Part shown: positions 27,790-37,232 of the stretch, in pieces | How positions within the stretch are numbered: position 1 is the stretch's first letter | Layout of the letters: each line of letters starts with the position of its first letter | Assembly: GCA_000333235.1 (NCBI GenBank) | Contig: CAPN01000034.1 | Location: forward strand, 62,001-126,000 | Source of the DNA: Pseudoalteromonas luteoviolacea B = ATCC 29581 | GTDB taxonomy: Bacteria > Pseudomonadota > Gammaproteobacteria > Enterobacterales > Alteromonadaceae | Reading direction: 5' to 3' | Length of the DNA: 64,000 bases | The notes under the pieces: generated by a model | Seen by the model: the letters and a program-made list of their open reading frames with translations, nothing else | Databases searched by the model: none | What the model was told of the DNA's origin: nothing | Position numbers and translations under genes: made by a program

Positions 27790-28632
27790 AATTACTGAAC
27801 CACCTTGAATTACCTTGGATCGCGCCGCATTTCGATATTGAGTGCCCCAATAATTCCCCCTAAACGAGTAGGACAATTCACTCTACGGGTACCCCACAAA
27901 TGACTTTCTACGCCATTAATAAACGCCAAAATACATAGGGCGTCATTCGCTATAGATGCCGTTTTCGCGAAAAATTTAAGGGCGATATTATACACAATGA
28001 AAATAGAACTTTCAGCACAAAAACACTGGCTAATGCGCGAGGTAAAAACGAGTTAAGCGACTGGGGCTGGAAACGTCACAGACGGAAAAGAATCCGTTCT
28101 TTTGGATGCCTTGCTGATTTCGTTTAATGCCTGCAGGCGATTTTTCACCCCTCGCTTGTTATAGAAGCGCTTTGTGGCAAACACAAACATAGCCAAAGCG
28201 CACTATGCACATTGCAAGATGTGACCCCAGAACCTATCCAAGATGTGACCCCAGAACCTATCTTCGTATTTCAATTTTCCTTGACTGGAACCATTCACAC
28301 AGACCGGCATTAAGAACACATGCGGAACACTTTTTATATACCAATGATAGAAGCGGATCAGCTATACATCGCGTTGCTATCGCGAAATCGTAAGAAAATA
28401 TTTATTACCAAAAACCTGTGTTTTGCATGTGAAAATCAATCAAGTTGATAAGCAAAATGGATTCATAAACTTACAGCCTATTTATAGCCCAAATCTCATT
28501 CACATTAGGCACTTTCTAAGCAGAACAACCTGTCAAACTGAAACATTTTCATTTCAATTAAGTTACAAAACAAAAACAAAGATATAGACTGAATTTCATG
28601 TTTTAAAGACATGCAAAACAAGGAAGATCAAA
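27790..28632. other. Long intergenic region with tandem repeat and AT-rich half
   Basis: 843 bases between divergent dusA and the CxxC protein gene. I see no convincing gene; the longest open frame (28205-28393) runs through the tandem repeat and has no family likeness. Contents: a short inverted repeat near 28168-28202 (GCGCTTTG and CAAAGCGC-like arms), a perfect 24-bp tandem repeat at 28215-28262, and a strongly AT-rich stretch from about 28390 to the next gene. The patch looks like a remnant of a mobile or inserted segment (inference). Confidence 0.6.
28215..28262. repeat. Perfect 24-bp tandem duplication
   Basis: Two identical head-to-tail copies, 28215-28238 and 28239-28262, each beginning CAAGATGTGACCCCAGAACC. 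The complement (GGGGTCACATCTTG) resembles sequence seen near REP-associated transposase remnants in other gammaproteobacteria, but I cannot confirm this. Confidence 0.9.
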
Positions 28633-29094
28633 ATGAAACAACTTTCATACTTAGGTGCCGTATGTTTAATAACAGTGGGTGTTTGTGCTTACACAGCAAG
28701 TGCAACAGAATTAGCCCTTACACGGTATATTGAAAAGCAAGCATTTAAAAAGACGGGCTTAGAAAAAAAACTACCACAATTATTTGTCATTGATGCGAAT
28801 GACAAACCTATCTATTACCAAATAGGAAGTAGTACAGATAATTTTGCCGAACTGATGATAAATCGGGATATGGCTGAAGATGCTGACTATACCCAGTCTT
28901 CTTGGCAACTGCTTCGTCAGTTACCTGAAGTCGCAAGCGTGTTAGAGGAAACTAGAGGACAAGCAGAGCGAATCATACTCGTTACTGCGGATCCGAACTG
29001 GTTCGATTGCACAGCTTGCACCGTGCAAAAGGAATCATTAACTGCATATAACTCAGTTCATGAATCTAATATTATTAATTTTAACATTCGATAA
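28633..29094 (+). CDS. Exported CxxC protein of unknown family
   Basis: 153 residues starting at ATG 28633 with AAGGAAG six bases upstream. A Sec signal peptide covers about residues 1-24 (ends TASA). The mature part has a beta-like QLFVIDANDKPIYYQIG and, near the end, IILVTADPNWFDCTACTVQKESL (key W123, C126-T-A-C129). Strand, Trp, CxxC, helix resembles a thioredoxin active site, but only 24 residues follow, so a whole thioredoxin fold cannot form in the usual order. No family recognised. A 41-residue peptide gene follows 11 bases later, so the two are likely one transcript. Confidence 0.8.
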   Translation: MKQLSYLGAVCLITVGVCAYTASATELALTRYIEKQAFKKTGLEKKLPQLFVIDANDKPIYYQIGSSTDNFAELMINRDMAEDADYTQSSWQLLRQLPEVASVLEETRGQAERIILVTADPNWFDCTACTVQKESLTAYNSVHESNIINFNIR

Positions 29095-29105
29095 GGAATA
29101 TTGTT

Positions 29106-29231
29106 ATGAAGAAGCTAATTGCAGCAACATCATTAATGGGCTTTTCAAGCTTAGCGCTGGCAGCTGAGACTGTGCCTGATTGGGGCATTTGTATCGGAAT
29201 TTGGAAAATCGGCTTGTGTGTGTTCTTTTAA
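29106..29231 (+). CDS. Exported 41-residue peptide precursor with two cysteines
   Basis: ATG 29106 has AAGGAA eight bases upstream and the frame ends at TAA 29231. Residues 1-19 form a clear signal peptide ending ALA (KKLIAATSLMGFSSLALA). The predicted mature peptide has 22 residues, starts AETVPDWG and contains CIGIWKIGLC with cysteines at precursor positions 29 and 38, then a Val-Phe-Phe end. Hydrophobic, with two Trp, and able to close a small disulfide loop. Partner of the CxxC protein just upstream. Not a known family; possibilities are a secreted signal, antimicrobial or periplasmic peptide. Confidence 0.7.
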   Translation: MKKLIAATSLMGFSSLALAAETVPDWGICIGIWKIGLCVFF

Positions 29232-29240
29232 ATAAATAGC

Positions 29241-29262
29241 AAGGGGTGTGCGTACACCCCTT
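29241..29262. terminator. Hairpin after the small peptide gene
   Basis: Perfect 9-bp arms AAGGGGTGT and ACACCCCTT with a GCGT loop, ten bases past the peptide stop. T-rich flank on the minus side (GCTATTTATTT), so it can also serve galE, which converges on it. Confidence 0.7.
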
Positions 29263-29303
29263 CCCGCTCTTTCGTGTACATCATTTTGTCAACAAAGTAT
29301 GCA

Positions 29304-30320
29304 TTACGCTTTAAAACCATTCGGGTTACTACTTTGCCAACGCCACGTATCAACCATCATTTCATCGATGCCACGCTCGGCTTTCCAACCTAGCTCATTC
29401 GCCGCTTTCTCTGGAGCTGCGTAACACGCCGCAATATCACCCGGTCGACGTGGTTTAATCACATAGGGAATAGCTTTACTCGCAGCACGTTCGAAGGCTT
29501 TAACCATATCGAGTACTGAATAGCCATTACCTGTGCCCAAATTGTAAATGTGTACACCAGCTGAGCGAGCAATTTTATCCATTGCTTTCAAATGGCCTAT
29601 CGCAAGGTCCACAACATGAATGTAATCGCGGACACCCGTGCCATCGTGTGTTGCATAATCGTCACCAAACACCCCAAGCTGAGCAAGTTTACCAACGGCA
29701 ACTTGTGCGATGTATGGCAATAAGTTGTTTGGAATGCCATTCGGATCCTCGCCAATTAGTCCGCTTTCATGCGCGCCGACAGGGTTAAAATAGCGCAAAA
29801 TAGCAAATGACCAGCGTTCGTCCGATTTAGCCACATCTTGCAGTACCATCTCAACCATTAACTTTGACGTGCCGTATGGATTCGTTGTACCACCGACTGG
29901 AAAATCTTCACGAATAGGTAAGCTCGCCGGATCGCCATATACCGTTGCAGAAGAGCTAAAGACGAGTTTAAACACTCCAGCATCACGCATCGCATCTAAT
30001 AAGGTTAATGTCCCTTGCACATTATTTTGATAATAATTGATCGGCTTTTGTACGGATTCCCCAACCGCTTTCAATCCTGCAAAATGGATTACTTGATCAA
30101 TTTTATGCTGCGAAAAAACCGAATCTAGAAACGCTTTATCGAGAATGTCTCCACGATGAAACGTCACTGTTTTATTTGTCAATTGGCTGACACGCTGTAA
30201 CGATACTTCGCTGGAATTACTCAAATTATCAATAACAACGACTTCCTGTCCTGATTGTAAAAGCTCCAATACAGTATGGGAACCGATATATCCGGCTCCG
30301 CCAGTTACTAAAATGGCCAT
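29304..30320 (-). CDS. galE: UDP-glucose 4-epimerase GalE
   Basis: 338 residues, the usual length. It interconverts UDP-glucose and UDP-galactose using bound NAD. The Rossmann motif [12 protein letters not shown] is at the start; SSSATVYG and NPYGTSK give the catalytic Ser/Thr and Tyr-x-x-x-Lys; [11 protein letters not shown] and [10 protein letters not shown] are also conserved. ATG 30320 sits at a better distance from AGAGG than ATG 30323. Stand-alone; it supplies sugar nucleotides for surface polysaccharides. Confidence 0.96.
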   Translation of the reverse strand: MAILVTGGAGYIGSHTVLELLQSGQEVVVIDNLSNSSEVSLQRVSQLTNKTVTFHRGDILDKAFLDSVFSQHKIDQVIHFAGLKAVGESVQKPINYYQNNVQGTLTLLDAMRDAGVFKLVFSSSATVYGDPASLPIREDFPVGGTTNPYGTSKLMVEMVLQDVAKSDERWSFAILRYFNPVGAHESGLIGEDPNGIPNNLLPYIAQVAVGKLAQLGVFGDDYATHDGTGVRDYIHVVDLAIGHLKAMDKIARSAGVHIYNLGTGNGYSVLDMVKAFERAASKAIPYVIKPRRPGDIAACYAAPEKAANELGWKAERGIDEMMVDTWRWQSSNPNGFKA

Positions 30321-30499
30321 CATTTGCCTCTTGTTACATGAAATACAATGCCGCTATTAAAGCACATTACCAAGCATATTCAGAGTGTTTTGCACTTATG
30401 TTCAAACAAATGACCAATTACACAAAACAACTTAAATTATGGTTAATTGATGTACGAATGGTCTGATTTTTACGTAAACCGTGTTTTCCTGAGTTTAGA

Positions 30500-31372
30500 T
30501 TAATTACTCTGCGCTAATTTAACCAAAGGCTGAGTTGTACGCTCACACACAAAAGCAAGTTGCTGGTTGTGATAATTCAATCGACTTATTTGCAGACACT
30601 GTGCGCTGAAGTCATGCCACTGAGCGACTTTCTGTGGATCCTCTACATTATGTTGATACACTTTTGAGCCGATTGCATAAGCAATGTGCTGAGCATCCAC
30701 CCAAGTGTAATCTTGCACTTGATCGGGCAACACAAAACGACGCTGTACGTCTTTGTTTGCATCTAAGGTTGCAAACCAATGCTGCTCTTCGTGGCTATAA
30801 GTAAAAGAGAATTGTTCTATTGTAGCGTTATACGACAAACTTCGTCCTATGGCTTCAGCCATTTTTTGAGGTGACTTTCCGGTAACATCGCCATAAAACA
30901 AATAATGTGGCTCGCCTAGCATAAACAAAATCATGTCTTGCTTTGTTCCCCAAGCGTGATAACCCACCGGTTTTAAATCATCAAACAAACGCTCTGGTTT
31001 TCTCGATTTATCGAATGGATAGAACCATAGACGCTGAGTGCCATCCGCTTCAACGACAACGGCAGATAAACCTTTGTCATAAGGGTAAATAGTAGGTGAA
31101 TACTCGCTAACAGATGAATTCGTCAGATTTTTAGAGGATTTTGTTTTAAAGTCATAAAAAAACACATCCATTTGTGAGCCTGTTTGCTCTTTTACTTCGG
31201 CGGTGTAATACACGCCTTGGTCTGTGATCAGGGGTTGATTATGATAGCCTTCATTCTTAGTAATTGGTGAGACCGTTAACGCGCCATGACTATCGGTTGC
31301 AAGAAAAATCTGACTGGCTTGCGTCGACATAGCCAAGCATAAAGCCAATAGGCTGGTAATTTTTGTTTTCAT
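30500..31372 (-). CDS. Exported protein, TolB/WD40-like beta-propeller
   Basis: About 290 residues; ATG 31372 has AAGGGA upstream and gives a signal peptide (KTKITSLLALCLAMSTQAS); longer in-frame starts are rejected. Repeated blade-like patterns are visible: LITDQGVYYTAEV, YDFKTKSSKNLTNSSVSEYSPTIYP (key N-L-T, S-P-x-x-x-P) and later WFYPFDKSRKPERLFD. These resemble PD40/TolB-type blades. Function unknown, likely periplasmic. No operon partner: galE starts about 180 bases downstream with its own leader. Confidence 0.7.
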   Translation of the reverse strand: MKTKITSLLALCLAMSTQASQIFLATDSHGALTVSPITKNEGYHNQPLITDQGVYYTAEVKEQTGSQMDVFFYDFKTKSSKNLTNSSVSEYSPTIYPYDKGLSAVVVEADGTQRLWFYPFDKSRKPERLFDDLKPVGYHAWGTKQDMILFMLGEPHYLFYGDVTGKSPQKMAEAIGRSLSYNATIEQFSFTYSHEEQHWFATLDANKDVQRRFVLPDQVQDYTWVDAQHIAYAIGSKVYQHNVEDPQKVAQWHDFSAQCLQISRLNYHNQQLAFVCERTTQPLVKLAQSN

Positions 31373-31602
31373 TGTTAATCCCTTAATCGGCAATTTTTTC
31401 ATCATAACGGCTAGAGTGACAAAGTACAAAACTTACGTTATGTTGAACCCCATTAAATTAAACTGTTATGCCATTCCAACCTAGACAAAAATTGTGTTGA
31501 ACGTATAAATAGCATTGTATTGGTACACTTAGACTAAAAGTCTTGGCATACATTTTACGCTCATTAAATCATGTTGTGTGAGCGACATCCGCAGAGGGAA
31601 AC

Positions 31603-32502
31603 ATGTCCGATAAACATCCAATTATTGCGATTACTGGTAGTTCAGGCGCTGGCACAACAACAACGACAAATGCGATCAAGCACATTTTTCGTAGCCTAAA
31701 TGCGAAAGCCGCGTTTGTAGAAGGAGATAGTTTCCATCGCTTCACCCGCCCAGAAATGGACAAACTCAAGCGCGAAGCCATGCAAACAGGAAAGCACATC
31801 AGTTACTTTGGTGAGCAAGCGAATGATTTTGGTGCGCTAGAAAAGTTATTCAGTGAGTATGGTACAACCGGCGAAGGAAAAGTGCGCCGTTACCTCCATA
31901 CTTTTGATGAAGCCGTTCCTTACAATCAGTTACCTGGCACCTTTACGCCTTATCAAGATTTAGAAGCAAAAACGGACGTTCTATTCTACGAAGGTTTACA
32001 CGGTGGCGTTGTAACACAACAATGTGATGTAGCTCGGCATGTTGATTTGCTCATCGGCATGGTGCCGATTATAAACTTAGAGTGGATCCAAAAACTCATC
32101 CGCGACACCAACGAGCGTGGTCATTCACGTGAAGCGGTGATGCGCTCTATCGTTAATAGTATGGATGATTACATCAATCACATTACCCCGCAGTTTTCAC
32201 GCACTCATATCAACTTCCAACGCGTCCCAACGGTCGACACTTCAAATCCTTTTAGCGCAAAAGATATTCCATCACTAGACGAAAGTTTTGTCGTAATACG
32301 CTTTCGTGGAATTGAGGACGTTAATTTTCCTTACTACCTACAAATGATAGATGGTAGTTTTATGTCTCGTATCAACACATTAGTTGTACCAGGTGGAAAA
32401 ATGGGATTAGCAATGGAGCTCGTTCTGACTCCGCTTATCCGCGACTTACTCGCGCGAAAGCGTGCCCTTGAAAATATGGCACCAGTCGACTTACCCATTT
32501 AA
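31603..32502 (+). CDS. prkB: Phosphoribulokinase family protein
   Basis: 299 residues. The Walker A motif ITGSSGAGTTTTT is at residues 9-21; VEGDSFHRFTR, EGKVRRYLHTFDEA and FYEGLHGGV match proteobacterial phosphoribulokinase (PRK). The Calvin-cycle reaction makes ribulose 1,5-bisphosphate from ribulose 5-phosphate and ATP. Many heterotrophic gammaproteobacteria have such a gene without RuBisCO, and its role there is not clear. Stand-alone promoter region upstream; yjjX starts 72 bases downstream. Confidence 0.9.
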   Translation: MSDKHPIIAITGSSGAGTTTTTNAIKHIFRSLNAKAAFVEGDSFHRFTRPEMDKLKREAMQTGKHISYFGEQANDFGALEKLFSEYGTTGEGKVRRYLHTFDEAVPYNQLPGTFTPYQDLEAKTDVLFYEGLHGGVVTQQCDVARHVDLLIGMVPIINLEWIQKLIRDTNERGHSREAVMRSIVNSMDDYINHITPQFSRTHINFQRVPTVDTSNPFSAKDIPSLDESFVVIRFRGIEDVNFPYYLQMIDGSFMSRINTLVVPGGKMGLAMELVLTPLIRDLLARKRALENMAPVDLPI

Positions 32503-32574
32503 CCTTAGCGGTTGAATCCTACTCACTGAAAATTTAAACTAGCTGTTCAACTTTCCATTTTTTTAAGGCAGCGC

Positions 32575-33108
32575 GTGAAAGCAATCAATGTGATTGTCGG
32601 TTCAAAAAATCCAGTAAAAGTGGCCGCAGCGCGTGCCGTTTTTGAAACTTATTACCCTGATATTCCGATCGAATGTCGCGGTGAACACGCCCCTAGTTTA
32701 GTGCCCGATCAGCCTTTAGGTGAAGAAGAGACCCGCCTTGGTGCAGTGAATCGCGTCAAGTATCTGCAAACACACTTTGATGCTGATTTTTACTGTGCAA
32801 TGGAAGGCGGAGCTGAAAAGTTTAGTTTTGGGGCTGCAACGTTTGCGTATGTAGTTATCGCAAATAGACAACACACGAGTATAGGTCGAAGTGCCAATTT
32901 GCCTTTACCTGAAAAATTTTACCAAACATTACTTGAAGGCAACGAGCTAGGTGATGTGATGGATACCGCATTTAATACTCACAATATAAAACAACAAGGT
33001 GGTGCAATTGGTTTATTAACACACCATCATGCAACACGAGAAAGTATCTATACTCAAGCACTCACGCTTGCTATGGCCCCGTTTAATTTTCCTGAGCTAT
33101 ACACTTAG
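32575..33108 (+). CDS. yjjX: Inosine/xanthosine triphosphatase YjjX
   Basis: 177 residues from GTG 32575. It removes damaged purine triphosphates (ITP and XTP) to keep them out of nucleic acids. VGSKNPVKVAAARAVF at the start, PDQPLGEEETRLGAVNR, CAMEGGAEKF and the final TRESIYTQALTLAMAPF are hallmark YjjX segments. The yjjG gene follows after 19 bases, forming a nucleotide clean-up pair. Confidence 0.93.
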   Translation: MKAINVIVGSKNPVKVAAARAVFETYYPDIPIECRGEHAPSLVPDQPLGEEETRLGAVNRVKYLQTHFDADFYCAMEGGAEKFSFGAATFAYVVIANRQHTSIGRSANLPLPEKFYQTLLEGNELGDVMDTAFNTHNIKQQGGAIGLLTHHHATRESIYTQALTLAMAPFNFPELYT

Positions 33109-33127
33109 TTCTAACTTAAGGAGCGTA

Positions 33128-33811
33128 ATGAAATACACACATATTTTCTTTGACGCCGACGAAACCTTATTTAGCTTTAATGCTAAACTCGGTTTGCAAA
33201 CCCTATTTGCCCATCATGGCATTGAATTTACAGACGAGGATTACCAAAATTATCAGGCAATTAACGCGCCGCTTTGGATTAAATATCAACATGGTGAAAT
33301 TGATGCGCGCACTTTGCAAGTTACTCGTTTTAAAACTTGGTCTAAACGATTAAATATCCCTGCTGAGCAATTAAATGACGGCTTTTTAGCCGCCATGGCT
33401 GAGATCTGCGAACCGCTTCCTGGTGCTCGAGACTTACTCGCTCGTTTAAAACCAAAGGCAACACTTGGCATTATTACCAATGGATTTGCTGCATTGCAGC
33501 AACGACGACTTGCTCACACTGGACTTGCAGGCTGCTTTAAAACCATCGTGATTTCGGAGCTCGTTGGCCACGCTAAGCCGGATCCTCGTATTTTCGCCAA
33601 AGCATTTAACGATGTAGGTAACCCAGAGAAAGAAAAGGTGCTCATGGTTGGCGACACCGCTACATCGGATATTTTAGGCGCAAATCAATTTGGCATAGAC
33701 TCATGTTGGCTTCAGCACCCAGGTAGCGAATGCCCACAACACATAAACCCAACCTACACGGTAAAAAACTTGGCTGAGTTAGATTATCTGCTGTTAGGTG
33801 AATTGAACTAA
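33128..33811 (+). CDS. yjjG: HAD-family pyrimidine 5'-nucleotidase YjjG
   Basis: 227 residues; ATG 33128 has AAGGAG upstream and matches the usual YjjG start. HAD motif I is FDADETLF (nucleophile Asp and second Asp), motif II is in ITNGF, motif III in GHAKPDPRIF, and motif IV in MVGDTATSDI. YjjG cuts dUMP, dTMP and modified pyrimidine monophosphates, protecting against mutagenic analogs. Cotranscribed with yjjX; a bidirectional terminator follows. Confidence 0.92.
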   Translation: MKYTHIFFDADETLFSFNAKLGLQTLFAHHGIEFTDEDYQNYQAINAPLWIKYQHGEIDARTLQVTRFKTWSKRLNIPAEQLNDGFLAAMAEICEPLPGARDLLARLKPKATLGIITNGFAALQQRRLAHTGLAGCFKTIVISELVGHAKPDPRIFAKAFNDVGNPEKEKVLMVGDTATSDILGANQFGIDSCWLQHPGSECPQHINPTYTVKNLAELDYLLLGELN

Positions 33812-33862
33812 ACGTCGGTGCGCTGAAACAGGCATCTTCACGTTATTTGAGTATATAACATT

Positions 33863-33890
33863 AAAAAATGCGCCTTTGGCGCATTTTTAG
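33863..33890. terminator. Bidirectional terminator between yjjG and rlmB
   Basis: Arms AAAAAATGCGCC and GGCGCATTTTT with a TTT loop. A run on one side and T run on the other make it a good terminator for both converging genes. Confidence 0.88.
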
Positions 33891-33908
33891 GTTAAGTGTT
33901 GAATAACT

Positions 33909-34655
33909 CTAACGCGGCTGGGTATTGCGCTGTCTTAACACTTCGAACAAACATATACCAGTAGCAACAGAGACATTCAAACTGGAAACCGTTCCTACCA
34001 TCGGAATTTTTACAAGAATATCGCAATGCTCGCGAGTTAAACGACGCATACCATCACCTTCTGCGCCCATAACAATGGCAACCGGACCAGTTAAATTAGC
34101 ATCAAACAATTGTGTTTCTGTTTCACCCGCGGTGCCTGCAATCCATACTCCCGCGTCTTTTAGATCGCGTAAAGTGCGAGCAAGATTTGTGACTTGAATA
34201 AGTGGCACAGTTTCTGCTGCACCACACGCCACTTTTCTCGCCGTAGGGCTAAGCTTAGCCGATTTATCTTTAGTGACAATCACACCATGGACACCCGCAG
34301 CATCAGCACTACGCAAGCATGCACCCAAATTATGCGGGTCCGTAACGCCATCTAAAATTAAGAAAAATGGCGACGCATTGTTTTTTAAAATTTCGTCTAA
34401 ATCACGCTCATTATAGGTTTTACCCGGTTTAATATTGGCAATAATTCCCTGATGCTGCTCGCCCGCGGCTTTTTTATCCAAAGCGGCTCGCTGCATAAAC
34501 TGGACTGAAATTCCAAACTGTCTGGCCAATTCCAAAACTGGGTTTAATCGTTTATCTTCACGCCCTTTTAGCGCATAGATCTCTAAAAAGCGTTCTGGTT
34601 CTTTACTTAAAATAGCTTCGATTGAATGAAAACCAAAAATCAACTCACTGCTCAC
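33909..34655 (-). CDS. rlmB: 23S rRNA (guanosine-2251-2'-O)-methyltransferase RlmB
   Basis: 248 residues. An N-terminal L30e-like substrate-binding domain ([15 protein letters not shown]) precedes the SPOUT methyltransferase domain with its three motifs: [21 protein letters not shown] (key DPHNLGA, R), [10 protein letters not shown], and [18 protein letters not shown] (key SLNVSVA). Trefoil-knot enzyme that methylates the ribosomal P loop region. It starts 18 bases after rnr, a pairing common in gammaproteobacteria. Confidence 0.96.
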   Translation of the reverse strand: MSSELIFGFHSIEAILSKEPERFLEIYALKGREDKRLNPVLELARQFGISVQFMQRAALDKKAAGEQHQGIIANIKPGKTYNERDLDEILKNNASPFFLILDGVTDPHNLGACLRSADAAGVHGVIVTKDKSAKLSPTARKVACGAAETVPLIQVTNLARTLRDLKDAGVWIAGTAGETETQLFDANLTGPVAIVMGAEGDGMRRLTREHCDILVKIPMVGTVSSLNVSVATGICLFEVLRQRNTQPR

Positions 34656-34673
34656 CGCGATGTGTCTCCTAAA

Positions 34674-37100
34674 TTACGATTTATTACGTTTGCGGGCGTT
34701 TTTACCAGGACGTTTAGCCTTCGCTTTTTTCGTCGACTTTTTACTCGACTTAGACTCAGACTTTTCTTTTGCTTTCGAGCCTTTACTTTTCTTAGGCCCT
34801 TTTTTGCCTTTTTTACCCGGTACATCTCCTACTCGTAGCTGTTCACGAATACTCTTCGCCTCAGTAGTTGATTTTGCAGGTTTATCTTCGCTCGTATTTT
34901 TAGAGCGTCTTACATATCTATCGGGCGTTTTCGATCCTGATAAAACCAAGTTTATACGTCGATCATCTAAACTTACCGAGGCAACTTGAACGCTCAGTTT
35001 ATCGCCCAAACGGAATACGGTACGACTGTGCTCACCCACCAACATTTGTTTAGCACCATCATAGTGATAGTACTCTTGGCCAAGCGTGCTAATGTGGATC
35101 ATGCCGTCTATTTGAAAATCATCTAAACGAACAAATAACCCAAAATTAGTCACGGATGAAACCACACCGGTGAAGTCACTACCGACGTGATCTTGCATAA
35201 ATTCGCATTTCAACCAATCTGCAACTTCTCGAGTGGCGTCGTCAGCACGGCGTTCTGTCGTCGAGCATTGCTCTCCAAGTTGATTCACTTCTTCTAATTG
35301 ATAAGCAAACTCGCCTGAAACTGCTTGACCTTGACTTGCCAATACCGCTTTGATCGCTCGATGCACAACCAGATCAGGATAACGTCGGATAGGTGAAGTA
35401 AAGTGCGCATAAGCTGGCAGTGCTAATCCATAATGGCCAATATTTTCAGCTTGATATACTGCTTGTTTCATTGATCGCAATAACATCGTTTGGATCAGCT
35501 CTAACTCTGGGCGTTCACCTAAGTGACTTATTGCCTGACTTAGTTCGACAGGAGAAGGATCTAACGGTAAACCATTCTCTACTCCAAGATCAGTCAAAAA
35601 CTGCCTAAAGTGGCTCAACTTTTCTTGATCTGGTTCATCGTGTACCCGATAAAGTGCTGGCGCTTCATGTTTTTCAAGTAATTTAGCCGCTGCAACATTG
35701 GCTAAAATCATACATTCTTCAATAAGTTTGTGCGCATCATTGCGCACTAATGGCACAATGGCCTCAATTTTGCGCTGAGCATTAAAAATAAAACGCGTTT
35801 CAAGTGTTTCAAACTCCATTGCACCACGTTCTAATCGCGTGGCTTTCAGCGTCATATAAAGCTGATGGAGATCGACTAAATGAGGTACAAGCGCACGGTG
35901 TTTTTCGCGAAGAACTTCATCGCCTTGAAGAATTTGATGAACCTGCGTGTAAGTTAAACGTGCGTGACTATTCATCACCGCTTGATAAAACTTATACCCT
36001 GATAACTTACCGGATTCAGCAATGGTCATCTCCGCGACCATGCATAAGCGATCAACTTGAGGGTTTAGTGAACATAAGCCATTGGAGAGCACCTTAGGTA
36101 GCATTGGGATAACTTGCTCTGGAAAATACACAGAATTACCCCGTTCAATTGCTTCTAAATCCAAAGCGCTTCCTTTTGGAACATAATGAGAGACATCAGC
36201 AATCGCAACCCACAAACGCCAACCACCAGACTTTTTACGTTCGCAATATACTGCATCGTCAAAATCTCGCGCATCTTCACCATCGATTGTCACCAAGGGC
36301 AATTGCCGCAGATCAACCCTGTCTACTTTCGCCGCTTCTTCAACAAATTCACCCAATGGCGCAACTTGCTGCAATACCGCTTCAGGCCAAACATGTGGAA
36401 TATCGTGATTTCGCAGCGCAACTTCAATTTCCATACCTGGCGCCATATGCTCGCCGAGTACTTCAACCACTTTACCAACCGCATTCATGTTTCTTGAGGG
36501 CGCTTGAGTGACAAGTACCTGAACCATCTGATTGTGCCTAGCCCCACCTTCACCACCAGGCAACACGATAATTTCTTGTGTTATACGTGGATCTTCAGGA
36601 ACGACAATCGCAGTACCATGCTCTTTGAAAAAACGCCCAACAATAGGTTGGCGTTCATTGTCTAGAACACGAACAATGCGTGCCTCAACCTTACCACCGG
36701 AGCCTCGACTGGCCGCTTTTGCCAATACCCAGTCACCATGGAAGACCGATTGCATTTGATGTTTAGCAATAAACCAATCTTTCGCTTCCCCTTCGACTTC
36801 TAAGAAGCCAAAACCATCGCGATGACCAATTACCTTTCCTTTGACTAAACCATCGTCTGTTGGGATAACATAACGTTTAAACTTATTAAAGTGTAATTGT
36901 CCATCTCGTTCCATCGCTCGTAAACGACGCTTAAAATTATCTTGTCGCTCAGTATCTTGCACGTTTAATGCACTGCAAAGATCGGAAAACGAAGTCGCTT
37001 TACCAGCTTTGTTAATGTGCTCTAAAATGTATTCACGGCTTGGAACGGGATTGTCGTATTTTTCTTGTTCACGACTGAGGTATGGATCTTGTTTAGGCAT
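34674..37100 (-). CDS. rnr: Ribonuclease R
   Basis: 808 residues, typical of RNase R. It degrades structured RNA 3' to 5'. Order: helix-turn-helix at the start (KATSFSDLCSALNV), two cold-shock domains, the RNB domain with catalytic acid cluster DGEDARDFDDAV, then S1 (GVVSSVTNFGLFVRL) and a long Lys/Ser-rich tail from about residue 740, useful for substrate binding. rlmB follows in the same transcript. Confidence 0.97.
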   Translation of the reverse strand: MPKQDPYLSREQEKYDNPVPSREYILEHINKAGKATSFSDLCSALNVQDTERQDNFKRRLRAMERDGQLHFNKFKRYVIPTDDGLVKGKVIGHRDGFGFLEVEGEAKDWFIAKHQMQSVFHGDWVLAKAASRGSGGKVEARIVRVLDNERQPIVGRFFKEHGTAIVVPEDPRITQEIIVLPGGEGGARHNQMVQVLVTQAPSRNMNAVGKVVEVLGEHMAPGMEIEVALRNHDIPHVWPEAVLQQVAPLGEFVEEAAKVDRVDLRQLPLVTIDGEDARDFDDAVYCERKKSGGWRLWVAIADVSHYVPKGSALDLEAIERGNSVYFPEQVIPMLPKVLSNGLCSLNPQVDRLCMVAEMTIAESGKLSGYKFYQAVMNSHARLTYTQVHQILQGDEVLREKHRALVPHLVDLHQLYMTLKATRLERGAMEFETLETRFIFNAQRKIEAIVPLVRNDAHKLIEECMILANVAAAKLLEKHEAPALYRVHDEPDQEKLSHFRQFLTDLGVENGLPLDPSPVELSQAISHLGERPELELIQTMLLRSMKQAVYQAENIGHYGLALPAYAHFTSPIRRYPDLVVHRAIKAVLASQGQAVSGEFAYQLEEVNQLGEQCSTTERRADDATREVADWLKCEFMQDHVGSDFTGVVSSVTNFGLFVRLDDFQIDGMIHISTLGQEYYHYDGAKQMLVGEHSRTVFRLGDKLSVQVASVSLDDRRINLVLSGSKTPDRYVRRSKNTSEDKPAKSTTEAKSIREQLRVGDVPGKKGKKGPKKSKGSKAKEKSESKSSKKSTKKAKAKRPGKNARKRNKS

Positions 37101-37232
37101 GCGCGCTCTTTTTCACTGCATTATGTCTCTAGTGTAACGTAAATCTGCACAACACGACAGCGCAATGGCGGATCTTTAAGCGTTCTATTCAGTTGATAAT
37201 GAGTGTGTTCTTTAGAAATAACCGACCGGCGA

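Noticed and set aside
27810..27995. 61-residue minus-strand frame upstream of dusA
   Set aside because: Overlaps the dusA leader without start signals; looks like chance.
28215..28262. CRISPR-like array
   Set aside because: Two copies without spacers between them; a tandem duplication, not a CRISPR.
28205..28393. 62-residue frame through the tandem repeat
   Set aside because: No ribosome site, repeat-driven composition and no family likeness.
34626..34989. Hydrophobic plus-strand frames opposite the rnr tail
   Set aside because: Antisense shadows of the Lys/Ser-rich RNase R tail.
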